DNA of 64,000 nucleotides from JAGXFP01 sp039714535 (GCA_039714535.1 JBDLJC010000006.1:31375-95374), one strand, 5' to 3'; counted from the stretch's first letter, positions 27,263 through 35,935 are shown. A program made the numbers and translations. Notes: generated by a model from the sequence alone, not told the origin.

Positions 27263-27898
27263 TTAAACCTCTTCCCGATAGGGGAAGTCAGGATTATCCA
27301 GTAGTTTGCCAATCCGCTGTTTCTTGGCGGAGGTATTATTGTGGTATTCGACCACTTCACCAATAACCTTGATGGTCTCTTCCTCATCGGCCTGGCGCAC
27401 AACTCTCCTGGCTGCTTTGGGTTTGGGTCCGCCTTTGCCGCCCAGGTAGATATCAAAACCCTGGCGGGTGGCGATGATGCCGATATCGGTCATGATCGGG
27501 TTGGAACAGGCGGCCGGGCATCCGGCAATGGCGATCTTGAACTTCGGTTTTACGCCTGCCATATCGCCGAATCTGGCCAGGATCCTGTCGGAAAGCGCCA
27601 TGGTGTCGATCTGGCCCAGATTGCAGCTGCTTTTGCCGATACAGATCCTTGGTAGTGGGAACATCCCCGGCCCTTTAAGTCTGACTCCGAACGATATCAG
27701 TTCGTCTTTTATTGGCGCAAGATCAGACTCGGTGATATTATACAACCGTAGGTTCTGGGCGGTGGAAAGATAGAGGTCAAAGCTGTATTTTGCCGCAAGT
27801 TCATCTATTTTTTGCAGCACCGCAGCAGGCAGTGAACCGCCGGGGAGAAGGATGGTTAAGGTCCTGGGGCCGTATTTGTCTTTGTCGCCATGCATCAT
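27263..27898 (-). CDS. Small siroheme sulfite/nitrite reductase-like protein
   Basis: This 211-residue protein has the cysteines of a siroheme-4Fe4S reductase: C86-x5-C92 (RICIGKSSCNLGQID) and C127-x3-C131 (AGCPAACSNP). It matches the low-mass assimilatory-type sulfite reductase of Desulfovibrio (about 218 residues) in size and layout, as I recall it. The RLYNITESDL segment resembles the sulfite-reductase half-domain. The substrate could be sulfite or nitrite, or it could serve as a redox sink. No partner subunit or siroheme gene is adjacent. The gene is alone on its strand between a repeat and a gap of about 230 bases. Confidence 0.8.
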   Translation of the reverse strand: MMHGDKDKYGPRTLTILLPGGSLPAAVLQKIDELAAKYSFDLYLSTAQNLRLYNITESDLAPIKDELISFGVRLKGPGMFPLPRICIGKSSCNLGQIDTMALSDRILARFGDMAGVKPKFKIAIAGCPAACSNPIMTDIGIIATRQGFDIYLGGKGGPKPKAARRVVRQADEEETIKVIGEVVEYHNNTSAKKQRIGKLLDNPDFPYREEV

Positions 27899-28130
27899 AT
27901 CACCAGAAGTAAGTGTTATCTGTTTTTGAAAATTCTGTTCAATTATGTCGGTTTGATTGACAGAAAAATTCGAGATTATAGCCGATTTTTAAAAAAAGTG
28001 TGGAGGAATCCCTTAACTCCGTTTATTAAGGTGTTTCATATTTATCGAAAGTAAACATGATGTTGGACTTTAAGGGTGATCTGTGCATCGCTGGAGAGAC
28101 ACCCTTGGTTAAATACTTTGGAGGGTAATC

Positions 28131-28559
28131 ATGGGTGGTCACAGTCATAATCCATACCGGGCCGATGCTGCAGCCAGTAATTCTATCGATCGCAAGCGTG
28201 AGCAGGAAAGGCGCTTTATGCTGCAGGCCGCTTTCAGGAACAGCGAGGAGTTGGCAACCAAGCTGGTCCAGCGTCTCTTGGATCAGCACATTATTGAGGC
28301 CACCTCTGTGGATGGTATTCGTGAAGCGATAAGTGATCAACTGCAAAAAGTTTCGGAGCTGGATGAGCACGATTTCAATTTCAAGATCGCTCCGATCAGA
28401 CAACTGGTTCCCAACCCCAATTTTTTAAGCCTGTATATAACCCAGTACATAATTGAAGATCTGATTGATCACCGTGATATCGAAGATATCTTCGGTGAAG
28501 AGGGTGATATCTATCAGGTGGTTGATTCTATTCTCGGTTCCCTTCGTTCTCAGCGTTAG
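28131..28559 (+). CDS. Unrecognised protein paired with a radical SAM gene
   Basis: I do not recognise this 142-residue protein. It is soluble and probably helical (LATKLVQRLLDQHIIEATS, then DGIREAISDQLQKVSELD). It has a His- and Gly-rich start (MGGHSHNP). A GGAGGGTAATC region gives a strong Shine-Dalgarno. It ends 5 bases before the radical SAM gene, so the two are likely co-translated and may act together. No motif shows its role. Confidence 0.6.
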   Translation: MGGHSHNPYRADAAASNSIDRKREQERRFMLQAAFRNSEELATKLVQRLLDQHIIEATSVDGIREAISDQLQKVSELDEHDFNFKIAPIRQLVPNPNFLSLYITQYIIEDLIDHRDIEDIFGEEGDIYQVVDSILGSLRSQR

Positions 28560-28564
28560 TCTCC

Positions 28565-29860
28565 ATGGTGGATACAATCCATCCCGCCACCCTGCCATAT
28601 CTTTTATACGCAAACGATAAGGGCGAGATTTGCGATCTGCCAGATTTGGCCATGGCCGGTCGTAGTGGCCGGGATCTTCAGACACCCCAGCTTAATGAAT
28701 TAATCCCCCTGCCCGAGGGCAGCGAATTATTCGTCCTTGATGATCGAATGCCGATCGGGATTGATTCGAATAGCGGTGAATTTCTCAAGCTCGAAGATGA
28801 TCCGCATCAACCGGGCAGGTCGGTTCGCGCGGTGGCCGCTTTTATGGCCCCGGCCCATACTGCCATTTACTCCACAGCTTTTGAAAAAAAATCGGCTGGG
28901 GTCAAACCTTTGCCGTTGTTTGCCTACGCGGCGGTGGGCTGGCACGATAACCGGTTTTGGGTCAGTGGTTTCAGGAGTGATTCTGATCCGCGCCAGGAAC
29001 CGGACCGCTTCAAGCCGGCCAGGATCCGTAAGGCCACCAATAGGCGTCTCCGCGAAAACCCCGCCAACCGTTTGATCCAGCATCTGGGTAAATGCAGCCT
29101 CACCTACGGCTGTCCGGCGGCGGTCAATTATTTCATGGATAGCTGGGAAGCGCCGCTGCCAACTTCGCCGGTCTGTAATGCGGCCTGTATCGGTTGTATT
29201 TCCTTGCAGCCCTCGGGCTGTTGTCCTGCCACCCAGGACCGGATCAAGTTTACGCCCAGCCCGGAGGAGATTGCCGGGGTGGCATTGCCTCACCTGGAAA
29301 AGGTGGACGGGGGAGTGGTCAGCTTCGGGCAGGGCTGTGAAGGCGAACCGTTGATGCAGGCCGACATTATCGAAAAGAGTATCAAGCTGATCAGGAAAAA
29401 AACTGCCCGGGGCACCATCAATCTGAACAGCAATTCCAGTATGCCCACTGCCATCGAAAAGCTTGCGGCGGCAGGGCTGGATTCACTGCGGGTCAGCCTT
29501 AACAGTGCCAGGGCTGATTATCACCGCCGTTACTATCGCCCCAAGGGCTTCGATCTGGACAATGTCAAGGAATCGATCCGGGTGATGAAAAGGGCTGGTC
29601 GTTTTGTCTCGCTGAATTATTTTATGCTGCCCGGTTTCACTGACGATCCCGCCGAATTTGGTGCCTTGGGCAACTTGATTGACGATTGTCGCCCCGATTT
29701 CGTTCAGCTCCGTAATCTTAATATGGACCCGGACTGGTATCTCGATGAGATTAAGTTTTCCCCAGCGGGGCCTGCCCTTGGGATTCTCAATTGGCTGGAG
29801 AGGTTGCGGGAGGCATTCCCTCATCTTGAATTTGGATATTTTAACCCGCCGTTGAATTGA
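28565..29860 (+). CDS. Radical SAM protein with unusual N-terminal domain
   Basis: This 431-residue protein has a C-x3-C-x2-C cluster motif (PVCNAACIGCISL, near residue 209) at the start of the radical SAM barrel. A GQGCEGEPLMQ stretch and LNSNSSMPTAIEKLAAAGLDSLRVSLN follow, as in the AdoMet-binding strands. The first about 190 residues, rich in aromatic segments such as FAYAAVGWHDNRFWVSGF, belong to no family I recall. The substrate is unknown. It lies 5 bases after the small unknown gene. No peptide precursor is obvious. Confidence 0.75.
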   Translation: MVDTIHPATLPYLLYANDKGEICDLPDLAMAGRSGRDLQTPQLNELIPLPEGSELFVLDDRMPIGIDSNSGEFLKLEDDPHQPGRSVRAVAAFMAPAHTAIYSTAFEKKSAGVKPLPLFAYAAVGWHDNRFWVSGFRSDSDPRQEPDRFKPARIRKATNRRLRENPANRLIQHLGKCSLTYGCPAAVNYFMDSWEAPLPTSPVCNAACIGCISLQPSGCCPATQDRIKFTPSPEEIAGVALPHLEKVDGGVVSFGQGCEGEPLMQADIIEKSIKLIRKKTARGTINLNSNSSMPTAIEKLAAAGLDSLRVSLNSARADYHRRYYRPKGFDLDNVKESIRVMKRAGRFVSLNYFMLPGFTDDPAEFGALGNLIDDCRPDFVQLRNLNMDPDWYLDEIKFSPAGPALGILNWLERLREAFPHLEFGYFNPPLN

Positions 29861-29975
29861 CTTGCTCCCCGAAAAAAGTTGTTTAATGTCGGGACTGAGA
29901 TATGTTATCTTAAACTTGGTTAGAGATTTGTTTGTCGCTATTAGCTGTTCAATTAACAAAGTGAGAGAGATTGAT

Positions 29976-30509
29976 ATGAAGAAGATCGTTTTGTTTTTGG
30001 CGATGTTCATGCCTTTTTGCTTTCAGTCTAACGCCGATGCTTTTTATGGCGGAGTTAGTTTTGTTTCGGCAAAAGTCGATTTTGGTGACTATGATGCCGG
30101 GGTAGGGTTGCTTGCCATCAAAGGAGGCCAAGAGCTGCACGAAAATATAGCTGTTGAAGGCAGGTTGGGTATCGGTATTGCAGATGGTGATATTAAGAAT
30201 AACTCAGTATCTGTGGATTTAAATTATTACTATGGGATTTATTGCAAGGCCAAACACCAGATCGACAGGTTTAGCCTTTATGCCTTGTTGGGGTTGGCCG
30301 GCGCCGAAGTTGAACTTGAGTCGAACGTTCCCGTGCCACCAGGTTTTCCCAGCACGGCATCTGAAAGTGATGCTGGTCTTTCGTACGGTGTTGGTGTTGA
30401 GTTCATGGCCACAGATAAATTGGGAGTCAATCTCGAGTATCTGGTTCTGCCTGATATCGAGGATGTAGAAATTCAAAGCATAGGTCTCGGGGTGAGTTTC
30501 CAATTCTGA
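29976..30509 (+). CDS. Small outer-membrane beta-barrel protein
   Basis: This protein of about 177 residues has a signal peptide (MKKIVLFLAMFMPFCFQSNA, cleavage near residue 22). Alternating strands typical of an OmpA-like eight-stranded barrel follow, with GGVSFVSAKVDFGDYDAG, YYGIYCKAK, and a last strand LGVSFQF ending in Phe. The function of this family is often unknown. The ATG has GAGAGAGA upstream. A strong terminator follows. Confidence 0.8.
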   Translation: MKKIVLFLAMFMPFCFQSNADAFYGGVSFVSAKVDFGDYDAGVGLLAIKGGQELHENIAVEGRLGIGIADGDIKNNSVSVDLNYYYGIYCKAKHQIDRFSLYALLGLAGAEVELESNVPVPPGFPSTASESDAGLSYGVGVEFMATDKLGVNLEYLVLPDIEDVEIQSIGLGVSFQF

Positions 30510-30541
30510 TTTCTTTTCCTGATACATGAATTTTTTCTGGA

Positions 30542-30570
30542 AGGGTCAGCTTGGCTGACCCTATTTTTTT
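30542..30570 (+). terminator. Terminator after the barrel gene
   Basis: A perfect 9-base-pair stem AGGGTCAGC / GCTGACCCT with a TTG loop is followed by ATTTTTTT. Confidence 0.93.
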
Positions 30571-30717
30571 GCCTGATTTTGACCAGGTTGGCAAATAATT
30601 AGATCGATAATGGAAGCAAAAATTCAATTCACCGATTGTTATTTTAACTTTACGGTTTATAGTCTGACCGTTTGATTTGGATGATATGTTTTGTGTTGAT
30701 ATTTTCAGGAGATTGAT

Positions 30718-31632
30718 ATGTCTGATGAGATTTTAGATGTTTTAATTATAGGGGCCGGGCCGGCCGGATTACAGGCCGCTGTACACGCGGTTCGTAAAAA
30801 GGCCTCGGTTCTGGTCTTGGGGCGGTCGGAGCGGAGCAGTATTTACTCTGCCCATGTTGAAAATTATTTATGTGTGGCCGGGGTGGTCGATGGCGGCGAG
30901 TTGCTGCGGATCGGGTTTGCGCAGGCGGAAGAATTCGGCGCTGAAATTCTGGCCGAGGATGTTCTCCATATCGAGCAGGCGGATGATCTGTTCAAGGTAA
31001 AGACCGAAAGCCAGGAGGTGGAGGCGCGGGCGCTTATTATTGCCACCGGCACCTCCCGTAAGAAGCTCAAGGTTAAAGGCGAGAAAGAATTGGCCGGTCG
31101 TGGGGTCAGCTATTGTGTCGATTGTGACGCCAATTTTTTCCGCAATGCCAAGGTAGCGGTGGTCGGTAATGGCAGTGCCGCAGTTGACGGCGCTCTGACC
31201 CTGACCGGCTATGCCTCCGATGTTTATCTGATTACCCGGGGAATTGACGTCTCTGGCGAATTATTGGAAAAATTGGAAGGCAGCTCTGTGCAGGTCAAAG
31301 AAGGAGCCTGGGTTAAGGAGATCAACGGCGACAATGGGGTCACCGGGGTGGTTCTCGAAGATGATCAGACCCTGGAGGTTGAGGGGGTTTTTGTTGAACT
31401 TGGCGCCAAGGGGGCCATGGAGCTGGCGGTCAACCTGGGGGTCTTGCTGGATAGTGACACCTTCACCCACATCGAGACCGACAAAAGCCAAGCGACTAAT
31501 ATCGAGGGGATTTTCGCCGCTGGTGATATCACCGGGCATCCTTATCAGATGGCCAAGGCGGTGGGAGAGGGCTGTGTGGCCGGACTGGCTGCGGCCAATC
31601 ATGCCCGAAAACAGAAAAAAGCAGGGGCCTGA
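30718..31632 (+). CDS. Thioredoxin reductase-like FAD/NAD(P) oxidoreductase
   Basis: This 304-residue flavoprotein has an FAD motif GAGPAGLQAA (residues 12-21), a second dinucleotide motif VVGNGSAAVDGAL near 148, and the redox-active CVDC (YCVDCDANFF, near 137). Its C-terminal GIFAAGDITGHPYQMAKAVGEG is the FAD-contacting tail. It is the length of bacterial TrxB. Partner choice is not shown: thioredoxin, a glutaredoxin, or ferredoxin are all possible. No thioredoxin gene is adjacent. The gene ends 2 bases before tadA, so the two are probably co-transcribed. Confidence 0.85.
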   Translation: MSDEILDVLIIGAGPAGLQAAVHAVRKKASVLVLGRSERSSIYSAHVENYLCVAGVVDGGELLRIGFAQAEEFGAEILAEDVLHIEQADDLFKVKTESQEVEARALIIATGTSRKKLKVKGEKELAGRGVSYCVDCDANFFRNAKVAVVGNGSAAVDGALTLTGYASDVYLITRGIDVSGELLEKLEGSSVQVKEGAWVKEINGDNGVTGVVLEDDQTLEVEGVFVELGAKGAMELAVNLGVLLDSDTFTHIETDKSQATNIEGIFAAGDITGHPYQMAKAVGEGCVAGLAAANHARKQKKAGA

Positions 31633-31634
31633 TC

Positions 31635-32120
31635 TTGTCCGGGACTTTCGCAACCCCAGACGCATCTTTTATGGAAATGGCCCTCGATGAAGCCCGGCAG
31701 GTCGCTTTACGCGGGGAGGTGCCGGTGGGGGCCGTGGTTGTTGATCGGGCCGGTCAGATCCTGGGGCGCAGCGGTAACCGCCCGATTGAATTGCATGATC
31801 CGTCCGCCCATGCCGAGATGCTGGCCATGCGCCAGGCGGCGGAAACTCTGGGTAATTACCGGCTGACCGGTTGTACCCTCTATGTGACCCTGGAGCCGTG
31901 TCCGATGTGTGCCGGGGCCATGGTTAATGGTCGCCTGGCCCGGGTGGTTTTCGGGGCCGAAGACCCTAAAGGCGGTGGCATGGTGAGTCGTTATCGGATT
32001 GGCAGCGACGGTTTTCTCAACCACACTCTGGAATTTGAGGGTGGTCTACTTGCTAAAGAATCGGCAAAGCTACTCCGTGATTTTTTCAGGGAGAGGCGCA
32101 ATGCTAACAGTGGCGGGTGA
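31635..32120 (+). CDS. tadA: tRNA-adenosine(34) deaminase TadA
   Basis: This 161-residue zinc deaminase has HAEMLAM (catalytic Glu and zinc His) and PCPMCAGAM (zinc Cys pair), with VPVGAVVVD upstream. It makes inosine at the wobble position of tRNA-Arg. The start is TTG at 31635, with an AGGGG box 7 bases upstream. ATG 31671 would cut 12 residues and has no good box. It begins 2 bases after the flavoprotein stop. Confidence 0.92.
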   Translation: MSGTFATPDASFMEMALDEARQVALRGEVPVGAVVVDRAGQILGRSGNRPIELHDPSAHAEMLAMRQAAETLGNYRLTGCTLYVTLEPCPMCAGAMVNGRLARVVFGAEDPKGGGMVSRYRIGSDGFLNHTLEFEGGLLAKESAKLLRDFFRERRNANSGG

Positions 32121-32297
32121 GTCGGCTGGTACCGTGTGCTGGCAATGCCCTGCCATCATTTGCGGAAACTGAATTTCCGTGTGTGCGGGCTAATTTTCAA
32201 CCTTTTAAGCCAGTGAGATATTTGCCCCGGTAAATTTTTCTACCCTTTTCCGAAAAAAACGCTATATTAGCTCTCTTCATTGGCAAGATGAGCAAAC

Positions 32298-32385
32298 GGA
32301 GAGGTGACCGAGTGGCTGAAGGTGCACGCCTGGAAAGCGTGTGTGCGGCAACGTACCGAGGGTTCGAATCCCTCCTTCTCCGCCA
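32298..32385 (+). tRNA. tRNA-Ser (GGA)
   Basis: A complete 88-base class II tRNA. The acceptor GGAGAGG pairs with CTTCTCC, the anticodon loop CTGGAAA gives anticodon GGA, a long variable arm is present, and CCA is encoded at 32383-32385. TATATT at 32263 may be its -10 box. Confidence 0.95.
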
Positions 32386-32442
32386 TTAGCTATAATACCC
32401 TGTCGTCCGGATTTGATGTCTGGTGTCAGGTTTTTCAAGTTT

Positions 32443-32543
32443 GGCAGTCGGGTCCTGCGCAACAAAGGCTCGCGAACTCCGCCAGGTCCGGAAGGAAGCA
32501 ACGGTAGCGATTTTCTTTGTGTGTTGCAGGGTGCCCGGCTGCC
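32443..32543 (+). ncRNA. ffs: SRP RNA (small bacterial 4.5S type)
   Basis: This 101-base RNA shows the highly conserved tip sequence CAGGTCCGGAAGGAAGCA and closes with GGCAGTCGGG pairing to CCCGGCTGCC. It lacks an Alu domain, as in Gram-negative bacteria. A run of eight Ts at 32545-32552 provides the terminator. With Ffh it targets ribosomes to the membrane. Its place before dnaX is common in these bacteria. Confidence 0.95.
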
Positions 32544-32569
32544 ATTTTTTTTAACCAGTGTTTCTCTGG

Positions 32570-32677
32570 TTAAAGCTGAATTGCGCCGTTTGTCGGCTCA
32601 AACCGATAAGCGAGTCCATGAGGCATCGAGACTTATACCCCTCAATGGGCACTGAAAAGAGTGCCCTTGTGGTGTAA
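32570..32677 (+). repeat. Two-hairpin repeated element, copy 2 (just upstream of dnaX)
   Basis: This copy starts TTAAAGCTGA like the one at 21119. Hairpin 1 is TTGCGCCG/CGGCTCAA. Hairpin 2 is GGGCACT/AGTGCCC around a GAAAAG loop. The element ends 22 bases before the dnaX start. It differs from copy 1 by about 26 bases inserted between the hairpins. Confidence 0.6.
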
Positions 32678-32699
32678 TATCGTTTATAGTCAATCCATT

Positions 32700-34484
32700 A
32701 TGTCATATCTCGTTCTAGCCAGGAAATGGCGTCCCCTTAATTTTGATCAGGTTGTAGGGCAGGGTCCGATAGTCCGGATCTTGCGCAATGCCATCAGTCG
32801 GAACCGGGTGCCGCATGCCATGTTGTTCAGCGGGGTGCGGGGAGTTGGCAAGACGACCCTGGCCCGGATCATGGCTAAGGCCCTTAACTGTGAACGACAG
32901 GGGGGCGAACTCCCCTGTAATGAATGTTCTTCCTGTCTGGAAATCATGGCCGGCACGGCCGTAGATCTTCACGAAATCGATGGTGCGTCAAATCGTGGTA
33001 TCCAGGAAATTCGCGACCTGAAAGAGAACATTCGTTTTCTCCCTACCCGGGGCCGTTATAAAATCATGATCATTGATGAGGTCCACATGCTCACCAATGA
33101 GGCCTTTAATGCCCTGTTGAAGACCCTGGAAGAGCCGCCTGATCATGTCATCTTCATGTTCGCCACCACCGAAATACACAAGATTCCCGTAACGATTCTG
33201 TCTCGTTGCCAGCGCTATGAGTTGAAAAGAATCCCTTTTGCCGAACTTTTTGGGTTCTTCAAAAAGATTGCTGAGGCCGAAAAAACTACGATTTTCGATA
33301 GCGCCCTGGAGATGATTGCCAGGGAGGCGGCCGGTAGTGTTCGCGATGGCTTGAGTCTGCTCGACCAGGTTTTCTCCTTCGGCGGTGAGCAGATGACCGA
33401 TGAGGATGTCAGCGAGGTTCTGGGCTTGGTCGGCAGTCAGGTTTTCGAGCAACTGGCGGCGGCCCTGCTTGCTGAGGACCTTGGTGCGGCTCTGAAGATT
33501 CTCGACCAGGTCTGTACGGCCGGGGCTGATCTGAAAAGATTTACCGCCGACCTGCTCCAGTTTATTCGTGGCCTGATTGTTTGCCGGGTCAGCAAAGCCC
33601 CGGCCGAATTGCTTGAAGGTTCTGATCGGGAGATTGCCAGTATGACCGAAATGGCAGGCCGGCAGAGCAGCGAGACCCTTTATAGTCAGTTTGATCTTCT
33701 CTTAAAAGGGGCGGCTGAGATGCAGTTTGCGCCCCATCCTCGCCTGGTCCTGGAAATGACCTTTGCCAAGATCGTCCAGGCCGGCCAGTTGGTGCCGGTG
33801 TCCTCCTTGATTGCCAGGATTGATGAGTTGCTGGCGGCGGGCGGGGGTGAAGCACCGCCGATAAGCCAGACGGCGGCAATCCCGACTCCCGAAAAAAAAA
33901 AGCCTGAACCGCTAGCGCCAACCCCTGTCGCTCCGGTCCGGCTTGCCGAACCGGCGGTGCCATTTAAGGTGCAAAGCCAACATGGGGTCGTTCCTCCGGA
34001 TGTCGAAACGGATGAACCTGGTCCTGGTTTGGAGGAGGCGGTTATGGAGTCGACTGCGGCGGCGCCCAAGGATATTCGCAAGGATTGGGATGATTTCGTG
34101 GCCTACGTCAAGGATCGCAAGGACTGGATGGCCCAGATTGTCAAGATGTGTGATTCCGTCCGGCTCCATGACGGTGAGTTGTTGATGAGGTATGATGACG
34201 CCAGCCAGTGCCCGATCCTGCAACAGTCTGACAATCTCAAGATTCTGACAGAGTTCGCCCAAGATTTTTTTCAACAGGAATGGCGGGTTAAGGTAAGTGC
34301 CAATAGCGCTGGTGGCAGCCAAGGCGGCGGCGAAGGGACAGCGGGGCTCCAGGAGGAGAGAGTGGCGCTGCGCCGGGACCCTCTGGCCCTGTTGGTTGCC
34401 GAGGTCTTTAATGGCTATGTCGGTGATGTCCGGACCGGCCCCCGTAGCCGAGAGATTAAAGCCGGGATGGAAGAGGAGAAATAA
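32700..34484 (+). CDS. dnaX: DNA polymerase III tau subunit (and likely gamma by slippage)
   Basis: This 594-residue protein is the clamp-loader ATPase. It has SGVRGVGKTTLARIMAKAL (Walker A, near residue 42), zinc cysteines CNECSSC near residue 78, IIDEVHML (Walker B) near 123, and a long C-terminal tail that binds DnaB and polymerase in tau. Start ATG 32700 has no clear Shine-Dalgarno. The upstream open frame from 32661 is probably untranslated. An A10 run at 33892 could yield a shorter gamma form of about 402 residues. Its stop overlaps the ybaB start. Confidence 0.95.
   Translation: MSYLVLARKWRPLNFDQVVGQGPIVRILRNAISRNRVPHAMLFSGVRGVGKTTLARIMAKALNCERQGGELPCNECSSCLEIMAGTAVDLHEIDGASNRGIQEIRDLKENIRFLPTRGRYKIMIIDEVHMLTNEAFNALLKTLEEPPDHVIFMFATTEIHKIPVTILSRCQRYELKRIPFAELFGFFKKIAEAEKTTIFDSALEMIAREAAGSVRDGLSLLDQVFSFGGEQMTDEDVSEVLGLVGSQVFEQLAAALLAEDLGAALKILDQVCTAGADLKRFTADLLQFIRGLIVCRVSKAPAELLEGSDREIASMTEMAGRQSSETLYSQFDLLLKGAAEMQFAPHPRLVLEMTFAKIVQAGQLVPVSSLIARIDELLAAGGGEAPPISQTAAIPTPEKKKPEPLAPTPVAPVRLAEPAVPFKVQSQHGVVPPDVETDEPGPGLEEAVMESTAAAPKDIRKDWDDFVAYVKDRKDWMAQIVKMCDSVRLHDGELLMRYDDASQCPILQQSDNLKILTEFAQDFFQQEWRVKVSANSAGGSQGGGEGTAGLQEERVALRRDPLALLVAEVFNGYVGDVRTGPRSREIKAGMEEEK
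33891..33907 (+). promoter_or_regulatory. Candidate programmed slippage site in dnaX
   Basis: The sequence is G, ten As, then GCCTGA. A -1 shift reads AAA GCC TGA and stops. A +1 shift stops within five codons. A hairpin of 9 pairs with one mismatch (CCGGTCCGGC / GCCGAACCGG) lies at 33933-33954. This resembles the gamma-producing sites of other dnaX genes. Confidence 0.6.
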
Positions 34485-34792
34485 TGGATATTCAGAAATT
34501 AATGGAACAGGCCAAGGGTTTTCAGGAAAAAATGGCCAGCATGCAGGAAGAACTTGCCAATAAACAGGTAAGCTCTACCGTTGGCGGCGGCATGGTTTCG
34601 GTAACGGTCAATGGCCGCAGCGAGATTGTTGACCTGAAAATTGAACCGGAGGTCATCAACCCGGATGATCCTCAGATGTTGCAGGACCTGGTTAAGGCAG
34701 CGGTTAACGATGCCATGAAGAAGGCTGCGGAGATGGGTAAATCCGAGATGGCCAAACTGACCGGTGGGCTCAATATCCCCGGCCTTTTTTAA
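34484..34792 (+). CDS. ybaB: YbaB/EbfC nucleoid-associated protein
   Basis: This 102-residue protein shows the YbaB pattern: MDIQKLMEQAKGFQEKMASM at the start, and VSVTVNGRSEIVDLKIEPEV. The family binds DNA as a dimer and lies next to dnaX and recR in many bacteria, as here. The ATG overlaps the dnaX stop by one base (TAATG), which implies coupled translation. Confidence 0.93.
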   Translation: MDIQKLMEQAKGFQEKMASMQEELANKQVSSTVGGGMVSVTVNGRSEIVDLKIEPEVINPDDPQMLQDLVKAAVNDAMKKAAEMGKSEMAKLTGGLNIPGLF

Positions 34793-34803
34793 GTGGAGTT
34801 TTT

Positions 34804-35083
34804 GTAACTATGCAGTGTGACAACCGGGGTTCCAGCCTGTATTTTAAAAGGAACATAAAAAATAATGTTGAACATCGAACGTCCAACGTTGAACATCGAA
34901 TAAGGAAGCCGCTTCGCTTTAGCTGAATATCGAAAGTACCACATTCAAAATTCGATGTCGGAGTCTTCGCTACCTGAATGTTGGGTGTTCGATGTTCAAT
35001 TATTATCATGCTACAACCATAAAGCCTTAACAGTTACATTCCGAGGTTTTCGTCGGTTTTTCGTTATACACCTGAATAGTTAC
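34804..35083. repeat. Composite repeat between ybaB and recR
   Basis: An outer pair, GTAACTAT (34804) and ATAGTTAC (35076), encloses a long inverted repeat at about 34862-35008. Its left arm holds two direct copies of GTTGAACATCGAA (34867 and 34888), and the right arm is the inverted ATTCGATG...GTTCGATGTTCAATTATT. The right end TGAATAGTTACGG is identical to the one at 8763. It has no gene. It looks like a nested pair of miniature elements. Confidence 0.75.
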
Positions 35084-35094
35084 GGAGTTTTTGC

Positions 35095-35697
35095 ATGAAT
35101 GTTGTCCCTCCCGCTCTGGCCCGGCTGATTGATGATCTGAATCGTCTGCCCGGCATCGGTAAGAAAACCGCGACTCGGCTGGCCCTGCATATCCTGCGGC
35201 GGCCGCCCGTTGAGGCCCACGACCTGGCCCACGATATCGCCAATCTGCACGAGGCCATTAATCTCTGTTCCAATTGTTTTGCCTTCTCCGAGAGCGATCC
35301 GTGCTTGATCTGCGGTGATCCGGGTCGGGATCCCGGCTTGATCTGCGTTGTTGAAGGTCCGGCCGACTTGATGGCCATTGAGAAGGTTGCCTCATTCAAG
35401 GGCCAATACCATATTCTCCATGGGGTTTTTTCGCCGATGGACGGAGTTGGCCCTGCCGAGATCCGGATAGATGCTCTGATGAGTAGGGTGCGGAGGCAGG
35501 GCGTTGCCGAGGTGCTGCTCGCAACCAGTTCAACGGTGCCAGGTGAGGCGACGGCTGCCTATCTGGCCAGCCGGCTGCAGTCTCTGCCGGTCAAGGTTAC
35601 CAGGTTGGCCTGTGGAATCCCGATGGGGATGGATATCAAGTATGCCGATGAACTGACCTTGGCCCGGGCCATTGAAGCACGTGAGGAGACCGGGTAG
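35095..35697 (+). CDS. recR: Recombination protein RecR
   Basis: This 200-residue protein has an N-terminal helix-hairpin-helix (LNRLPGIGKKTATRLALHIL), a C4 zinc finger CSNCFAFSESDPCLIC (near residue 60), and a Toprim domain with CVVEGPADLMAIE. It works with RecO in loading RecA. The SD-like GGAG at 35084 that ends the adjoining repeat lies 7 bases before the ATG. The cluster dnaX-ybaB-recR is conserved, though the repeat splits it here. Confidence 0.93.
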   Translation: MNVVPPALARLIDDLNRLPGIGKKTATRLALHILRRPPVEAHDLAHDIANLHEAINLCSNCFAFSESDPCLICGDPGRDPGLICVVEGPADLMAIEKVASFKGQYHILHGVFSPMDGVGPAEIRIDALMSRVRRQGVAEVLLATSSTVPGEATAAYLASRLQSLPVKVTRLACGIPMGMDIKYADELTLARAIEAREETG

Positions 35698-35935
35698 GGT
35701 GGGGGCAGCTTCTGTTTGCGAGAATGGTGCAGACGAATGTTTGGTAATTATTAATTATCATCAGTGGCTAACCTGCCTGGCTGTTTCAGGACCACTTCTT
35801 AAGTGGCTCCGGCCTTGATTTATTCTTGACAGGAAAGGAGATTATTGTTAATTGATTTCCCCTTAGCTGTTTCGGGATTATAGCTGGTTCATTTGCCTGG
35901 CAGATGGTAAACTTGATCCCAAGTTGGTCTTAAAT

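Noticed and set aside
32277..32501. Minus-strand ORF over tRNA-Ser and SRP RNA
   Set aside because: This is the typical spurious ORF across structural RNA genes, and the RNAs are clear.
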